A stretch of DNA of 64,000 nucleotides from Scleroderma bovista (Eukaryota > Basidiomycota > Agaricomycetes > Boletales > Sclerodermataceae). This document shows positions 58,263-64,000 of this stretch, one piece after another. The notes below the pieces were generated by a model. The model did no database searches. It was not told where the DNA came from and was given only the letters and a program-made list of their open reading frames with translations. The position numbers were made by a program, and so were the translations under genes. How positions within the stretch are numbered: position 1 is the first letter of the stretch; each line of letters begins with the position of its first letter. Location: positions 101,745 through 165,744 of the forward strand of contig JAYMGJ010000772.1 in the NCBI GenBank assembly GCA_037178675.1. The letters run 5' to 3'.

Positions 58263-58840
58263 ATGGAGCCCACCAATAAAGCGACAGTTAACCAGCCCCA
58301 GGCTGCTATGGAAATGAGTGTGTCGTCCCGGAGATTAGCTGGTAGGACTAGTGCTGAGCGCCCACTTTTGATCGTACCTTCTAGGTGTTACGAACCCTGC
58401 TCCTGCAAACAACACCCAGAATGGTCATGAACATCATCACGCCAAGCGTATTCGCGGTGGAGGAGCTGCCAAGGTGTGTTGCTACCACTGTTATCATTAA
58501 AGAAGGCACATGATACTATGCTCGGTTCCTTCCATCTCCATCTAGGACTGCTTCATCGCCGCTGTCGAATGTTTCCTCTGTTTCGGTGCGCATTCTTGCC
58601 TATATATGCTGCGCGTGTTGTATCTGACCTAAATTTATTCCGTGTACAGAATGCTGCAAGGTACGAAGAAGCGCTCGTTATCGGACTACGTTCGTCCCGG
58701 TTCTGTGCTGACATCCCTGTTCCAATTATAGGCATGTTGCGAATGCTGCGCTGACATCATTTGTGAGCCCACTTCGTGCTTTACATCCCTGGTCGCTGAT
58801 AAATTCTGTCTCAGGCTGCCCGTGCGAGATGTGCTGCTAA
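58263..58840 (+). CDS. 83-residue Cys-rich CCECC-type protein with 11-nt micro-exon
   Basis: Six exons: 58263-58317, 58385-58473, 58546-58585, 58650-58660, 58732-58762 and 58815-58840, with all phases consistent. The N-terminal half is polar (MEPTNKATVNQPQ; NGHEHHHAKRIRGGGAAK). The C-terminal half is packed with Cys (DCFIAAVECFLCFECCKACC, then ECCADIICCPCEMCC). It has no signal peptide. Cys-rich tails of this kind, as in CYSTM-like proteins, are often membrane-associated by palmitoylation or bind metals; I cannot tell which applies. It belongs to a small-protein family I recognise from Agaricomycetes. Exon 4 encodes only part of ECCK, so automated gene finders are likely to miss or mis-splice this gene. 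Confidence 0.8.
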
Positions 58841-59327
58841 ACGACGAGGCCCTCAGACGTCGCTGATGTCACATACTTTGTACAGCCCACGATTTTATGT
58901 ATCCACCATGACCCTTTACGTTCCTTTCCTGACACGTGCCTCGTGGGATATTGATGCAAGACATTCCACGGCACGGATAATTTTGATTCTTGTAATATAT
59001 CTTCACAATTCGGCGGGAGATATCCTGCTACTACGTCGGGATGCCCGGTGCATGATGTACTAATCGCAGTGGAAAACGACGAGCTGACCATCATCTCGGA
59101 AGACCTGTGTGTATGCACGTTTCTTTGGCGATAAGGATATGTAGCATCTGTCAAATGCCATGCGGTAAGGGTTGTCGATGGTTATTGATATACACTGACA
59201 GAGGTCAGCCGATTCTGTGTTTATCTCGTACCATCCTTGTTCAAGGGAATGGCCTGGAGCCCAAGGAAGATATCACATGCAACTCACTCTGGCAGCTCAC
59301 ACGTAGGATCAAAAAGAATGACGCAGG

Positions 59328-60260
59328 TTATGATTTTAACTGCAGCCGAAATCTGTCTACCACAATGTTGACAATATCTCTCCATTCAGTCATAGCACCT
59401 ATACCTATATCACCCGAAAAGACGGGATATAAATGCATATACGCCACTGTGTTCGTCGCACTCACCAACATCACCACATGCGAGGTTCTTCCCAATTGGC
59501 CCGATAACATTGTATCCTATAACCTCACGTACGATACGAAGGTGCTCGGCCGTGAGCGGGTGTTCGTACATGAGAGTATTCATCGCAGGGAATACATAGG
59601 TCGGCGTCGTCGGTGCGAGTGCACGCAGCATGGAAGTCTGCACCGGAACCGGAGACCACACGACGCCGAGTTGGATCTAAATGCACATGATAAAAAAAGG
59701 TGAGAGAATACGCACAACGAGGTTATCACACAGTCCCGCAGCAATCTTGGCGAGTGTGTTGGCTGAACAAGGTGCGATGAGGACGACATCGGCCCATCGC
59801 CTCAACTCAATGTGAAGGATCGGGTTTCCGATTTGATATAATCCCTGATGAAAACGGTACACGGCATGCTCGCTACGCCGGGGGATGAGTGGGATCGGAA
59901 ATAAGATACACTTACCGACCACTCGTCGTCGTCCGTCCACACTCTCGCGCCCGCTTCTTCCACATCTTTCACATTGAAGAATGCCAGGGACGGTTTCGTA
60001 GAGACAACTTCGACCTTGACATCTCCGTACTACAAGTGTTGTGTGCACAGATGCTGAACTCATCATCAACCGAGTGGGCTGACCTTGAGGAACTCCTTGA
60101 CTATCAGCGGTGCTTTGATGGATGCGACGCTCCCTGTGGTAACGAGGAGGACGTGCGTGTGTCCGGGGAAACGTTCGGACTCGGCGATGAATTTACGAGG
60201 CATGGGATATGTTGTGTGGCTGTGTTTGTTCATCTGCATTGATTTTGGTACACGTGACAT
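59328..60260 (-). CDS. Phosphopantothenoylcysteine decarboxylase (HAL3/COAC-type flavoprotein)
   Basis: Exons 60260-60084, 60029-59916, 59844-59716, 59637-59466 and 59404-59328 join in phase and give 222 residues. The flavoprotein fold is shown by HVLLVTTGSVASIKAPLIV near the start, WADVVLIAPCSANTLAKIAAGLCDNL with the FMN-contact segment, and PTYVFPAMNTLMYEHPLT with the PAMN substrate-clamp motif. It ends GAMTEWRDIVNIVVDRF. The enzyme decarboxylates 4'-phosphopantothenoyl-L-cysteine, the third step of coenzyme A synthesis, using FMN, and usually acts as a trimer. There is no long acidic tail like that of yeast Hal3/Vhs3, so a phosphatase-inhibitor role is not indicated. The start could be the in-frame Met at codon 8 or 10. 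Confidence 0.92.
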
Positions 60261-63200
60261 GCACGCGCCCCTATCTCACGACGCCCAAGAGACGGTTTGT
60301 CTTCCTTTTTGGAATCATGCAGATCGCCATCAGGCTTGTAAGCGGCTAAAAATGGTTTCGTTCGTCTTCGCTTTTTGTGTTTGGACACGGGCCAACTATG
60401 TCCTGGTGAGAATCACCGAGAACCGCGGTCAGTTCCCCGTTGTACATTTGTTATGCGCTAGCCCCTGAACCGAGTGTATGGGTGAAAGTGGGAAAAGATC
60501 TGAGCCAGAAAATTCTACATTTATGAGATACCTGAGGAGAGCATAATCATTTGCAATGGTCCAGTGATGGGGTTGGGGCGGGCTAACATACCGAGAAATA
60601 AATTCTAGAAGTGACACTTCTATTTAGGAATGTTCAACCAAAGGCCCGGGGGTCCCATCAAGCAACTACCCGGGTTAACTGCCTGGGTAACACACTCGCC
60701 AACAGTATTTATATGCATACCACCTCCTTCTGTCTCGGATTTTCAAACAAATGCGACAGAAATACTGCAACTCAACCAGACATATGATCGTACATTTCAG
60801 ACACAGACACCTAATCTTCATTTCTTCCAACTATGAATTCAAGAAGTATGGATGAACCTGAACTGCTGGCTGGGGAGGGTAGGAATCAGAGGCTCTTCGA
60901 CCAGAATCTGGGATAAGGTGTTAAATAACAGCCCTCAACAATGATGGTGTAATTTTACCTCGTCTTCTGAAACGGTCCAACCACAGTTACTATCGTATGA
61001 CAACGCAACACTGGGGGGGCATCTCAGCCACCGTCAAATAGTAGTTGTCGATGGCTCACGTGTATATGTCCCCATATTGGGCGATTTTCCACTGCTGAAC
61101 ATAGGGCCTGAGAGCAACCTCCCCGCCTGCATCCACAACGTGCTGGCCGGACAGAATCTCGTAGGTGCAATTCTGACCACTGCCATTTTTCTTGACGTAG
61201 AAACGCTGATGATACGAGCTGATTTCATCACAAGATCAGTTGGAAGGTGACAAAGCTTACAGTTCGAGGACCGTGGAGCACAACTCTATTGTGGACAACG
61301 CCAACGTTGCTGTGATCTCTAGTCTGGATATAGTAATAGCCGGAATTGAGTGGGCAGGTCATGATGAAAAGCGTAGTGTTGACTCTGAGGGAGAGTCCTC
61401 AAAAACTAACCATCCTTTTATCTCTGCACAGGCGCTCCGATGATGATCGGCTCATCAACATTAGCACAGCATGAGACCGCTGCTTCAAGGATTCTTCGGT
61501 TTCTGTTGGAATGCATCACCAGGATTTCTTACGTACCAGACTCCTCCTGGACATGAATGCTTTACGCTCAGGTGAAAACCAAAATTCTCGCTTGTTCGGT
61601 CGGTTCTGAATTCCATCAAATGAATTATGTAGGATACCTGAAAGTCATGGCCGTCTACGATATCAACATGAGCACTGGGAGATCTTGGCCGTACGACCGT
61701 ACCATTGCAATCCCAGAGTCTGCACATTCCATGTCGTGCGGCCGCTGCACCGGCGTTGACTTACAGTTCCTTAGTAGCGAGTCAATTGACCAGATGCCGA
61801 CCAACACTCACATTAGCGCCTTTGTTTAGTTTGGACAAATGCCGGTGTCGCCATTGCCCACTTGGCTCCACGGCGCCTTGTACGGTTTGGACTCAAAATC
61901 GGGTGCAACTCGGGTGCGAGCTATATGTTTCCTCTGTCTGATGGTGGCTGTTGCGAGACAATTGATGGATCAGGAAGAGGGGGAGCTCTCTTTCGACACC
62001 AAGGTTTCTCGCTTCCTGCACATGCCTAACACCAACACGGGGATTATGCATTATTACGACCGGTAGACCCTGGATTGGATAGAATAGAAACAGTGGCTGG
62101 ATATAACTTGATCACATTGCTCTGACCTAGAGGATCATTTGCCACAAGGTTTAGAAGCTTCTGATGAAGCACATAACAGGACTTACAAAAGAATGTCTCT
62201 CGTGATTGTCACCATAACCTGCCATACGAGTCCGGTCAGCAAAAGCAGGAAAAGGGATCAATACTCTTGTCTTTACTGCGGCCATTTGATACGAAGGGCT
62301 CTAGAACGCCCTACCACTGCGCCGCACGACAACCATTATCGAGCCGCATCAGCGGTGTCAGTGAGGGCGCAAAAAGAATATGACAACGTTCCGATGATTT
62401 GACGCTCAGTCTCCTGATAGATTCCTTCATAGTTGGTGATGTTGCCTGTGCAACCCTCGGAAGATCCCAATGGACGTGCTGTTAAGTCTCCTGATGACAG
62501 TACCCACTACATGCCGCAGCCAGTTATCCATACCTTGATCTTCGCCTGACGCTCACGGTTGTATACAGTAGCGCTGTCTTTCATAAGTTCGTTCGCCAGC
62601 AACGAGTGACTAACTCCATTCTAGTGTGACAGAATCCTGAGGGACGCGTTCAATATCAGTTCCGGTGTGTCGTCGGCGATTGAGTCAATAGTAAGGATGG
62701 TGGAAACGTGAAATTCCTGAGCAAGCCTACTAAGTCTGGAAACACGCGTATTATGGACGGGCCGCTCCAGGATCTGCCTGTACTGATGGGAGATAAATCA
62801 ACTTTCCTATTACAGACCATCGGGCAGTCGCACGTGAATAGCTGGGTAGGAATGCTTTATCCAAGTTGAGCACAAACTATTCGATATCGTCGTCATCATC
62901 GGGCCCTGAGTGAGCTGCGCAACAAATGATCCGTGATCAGCATTGCATCGAAGTAGATTAACGACCGGTGAGCTCACAGGCACGTCTAGTCCTCCCACCA
63001 CGCTCACCATGCTTGTAAAACGAGTCGTGCTCGAGTCCTGGAGAGTCTGGTGGGCTGCTGCTCGCCAGCGACACAGTTGTGAGGGAAGGTGCAGATACCT
63101 CAGTGATGGAACAATCAGAGACGTGGCCTTGATCAGATCGATCCGGATGCGAAGAGCTGCTTGAATGAGATGGGGAGGCTGATAGTGATGCCGATGGATT

Positions 63201-64000
63201 CTAGTCCTGTTTTATCGCTGCCATCTGTGACCAGAGTTTTGACTATAGAAAGGTGGTAGTTGTACAGGGGGCTCTAGGCTCTCCATAACGAAAGCCACGC
63301 TTGTCGACCTAAGAGGCTGTCATACTGAGCGGTCACATGTCGGTATTGCAGTACGTTTTCCTAATACCGGGGCAAATGACGGGCCTGAGTAGAAGGGCTT
63401 CCAAGGGGAAAATCGTAGAATCCCAACAGTGATGATACGCACCATGCTGCCATGCATAGCTCACTGTCCTCCACGCCATATATTGTTGCCAGCGCTGTGC
63501 GCTCTGCACATCGAGGGCCCAAAAGACTGTTCAAGCAATCAGTAACCGTGTATTGGAAGAGCAGCATATACGCAACCATGCATGTACAGCTGTCACTCCA
63601 ATATTTGGTATTGACACCAACTCCACGCCGTGGCATTTCCGCGTCCTGTTGGGTTATCCAACCTTAAAGATACTAGAAATGTTCGTGACCCACATACAAT
63701 CGAGAAGGTGATGTCTTCCTACAGCCAAGTTGGTCTGCCTAGTAGGGAACAGGTCTGCCGTCGGAAATTTACTATGTCGGCCCTTTGATCATACACGCTA
63801 TCCGGTCCATATCAACGGACATGCGCCGTATGGGCCGATAATAATCGGAGAAGAGAAGAGGTTTTATCTGATGAGAGCTGTTCTGACCAGAGCTGGCATG
63901 GTTGAGAACGAGTTTTTCCAAGCAGGGTTCTCTGCGAGTCACTAATATCCAGTAACTGCTGCATTGATAATAAAGCAGTACATGAGAGACCTGTAGTATG
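60261..64000. other. No identifiable gene; degraded pieces
   Basis: Minus-strand frames at about 61030-61410 look partly coding (SGYYYIQTRDHSNVGVV; ILSGQHVVDAGGEVALRPYVQQWKI) and may be a small beta-trefoil-like or inhibitor-like protein, but no firm match can be made. Plus frame 61839-62066 has LMDQEEGELSFDTKVSRFL, weakly like a beta-lactamase-fold segment. Nothing in 62.1-64.0 kb could be identified. Confidence 0.35.

Noticed and set aside
59107..59703. 198-codon plus-strand frame
   Set aside because: Antisense to the 3' exons and introns of the decarboxylase gene, whose minus-strand exons are well supported.
61839..62066. Beta-lactamase-fold fragment on the plus strand
   Set aside because: Only one short helix-like segment resembles the family; the SxxK and YxN motifs are not visible.
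62281..62331. tRNA or SINE head on the minus strand (box A-like CGGCGCAGTGG)
   Set aside because: No cloverleaf can be drawn and the would-be box B is poor and too close.

Overview
The window is fungal nuclear DNA, most likely from an Agaricomycete (white-rot or polypore-type basidiomycete). Genes have many short introns (about 50-70 bp, GT..AG), there are no bacterial signals, and several families are typical of Agaricomycetes: a NACHT-WD40 NLR, an F-box protein with a C-terminal module, a CCECC-type Cys-rich mini-protein, tandem MIF4G genes and chromodomain Gypsy elements. Exon boundaries were read by eye and checked by reading-frame arithmetic; no alignment or search was run.

Layout. 1-2.8 kb: a MYND-finger fragment and an intact VPS68-type membrane protein gene (-). 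3.0-35 kb: a head-to-tail array of four MIF4G (eIF4G-like) paralogues, all on the minus strand. Copy E is a truncated relic, copy A has an exon deletion and frameshift, copy B looks intact, and copy C is split into two halves 22 kb apart. The interruption of copy C is a nest of transposons: a Tad-like LINE (13.3-34.1 kb) inside exon 3; a chromodomain Gypsy element (15.4-29.5 kb) inside LINE ORF1; and a gag-only LTR element with tandem repeats in its LTRs (17.5-25.2 kb) inside the Gypsy gag gene. A separate 1.5 kb gag-only Copia-like element (11.8-13.3 kb) hit the same exon 6 bp from the LINE site. All four elements lie on the plus strand, antisense to the host gene, and each has a recognisable target-site duplication (5, 14, 5 and 4 bp).

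35-37.3 kb holds coding remnants that look transposon-derived. 37.3-37.9 kb is an RNA polymerase III subunit C11 gene with a one-base frameshift near its end. 40.0-41.9 kb is an F-box gene. 45.0-49.8 kb is a divergent pair: a small secreted protein (-) and a 1,141-residue disordered Ser/Arg-rich protein (+), 172 bp apart. 51.4-56.4 kb is a complete seven-exon NLR with NACHT and 14 nearly identical WD40 repeats (-). 58.3-58.8 kb is an 83-residue Cys-rich protein with an 11-nt micro-exon (+), and 59.3-60.3 kb a phosphopantothenoylcysteine decarboxylase of coenzyme A synthesis (-). The last 3.7 kb shows no gene I can identify.

The most interesting structure is the transposon nest. The Gypsy element carries an 11-nt self-complementarity between its predicted RNA 5' end and the site just after the LTR (Tf1-like self-priming) and a canonical -1 slippery heptamer before the gag stop. 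The inner element has LTRs of unequal length, with 5 versus 11 units of a 170-bp repeat.
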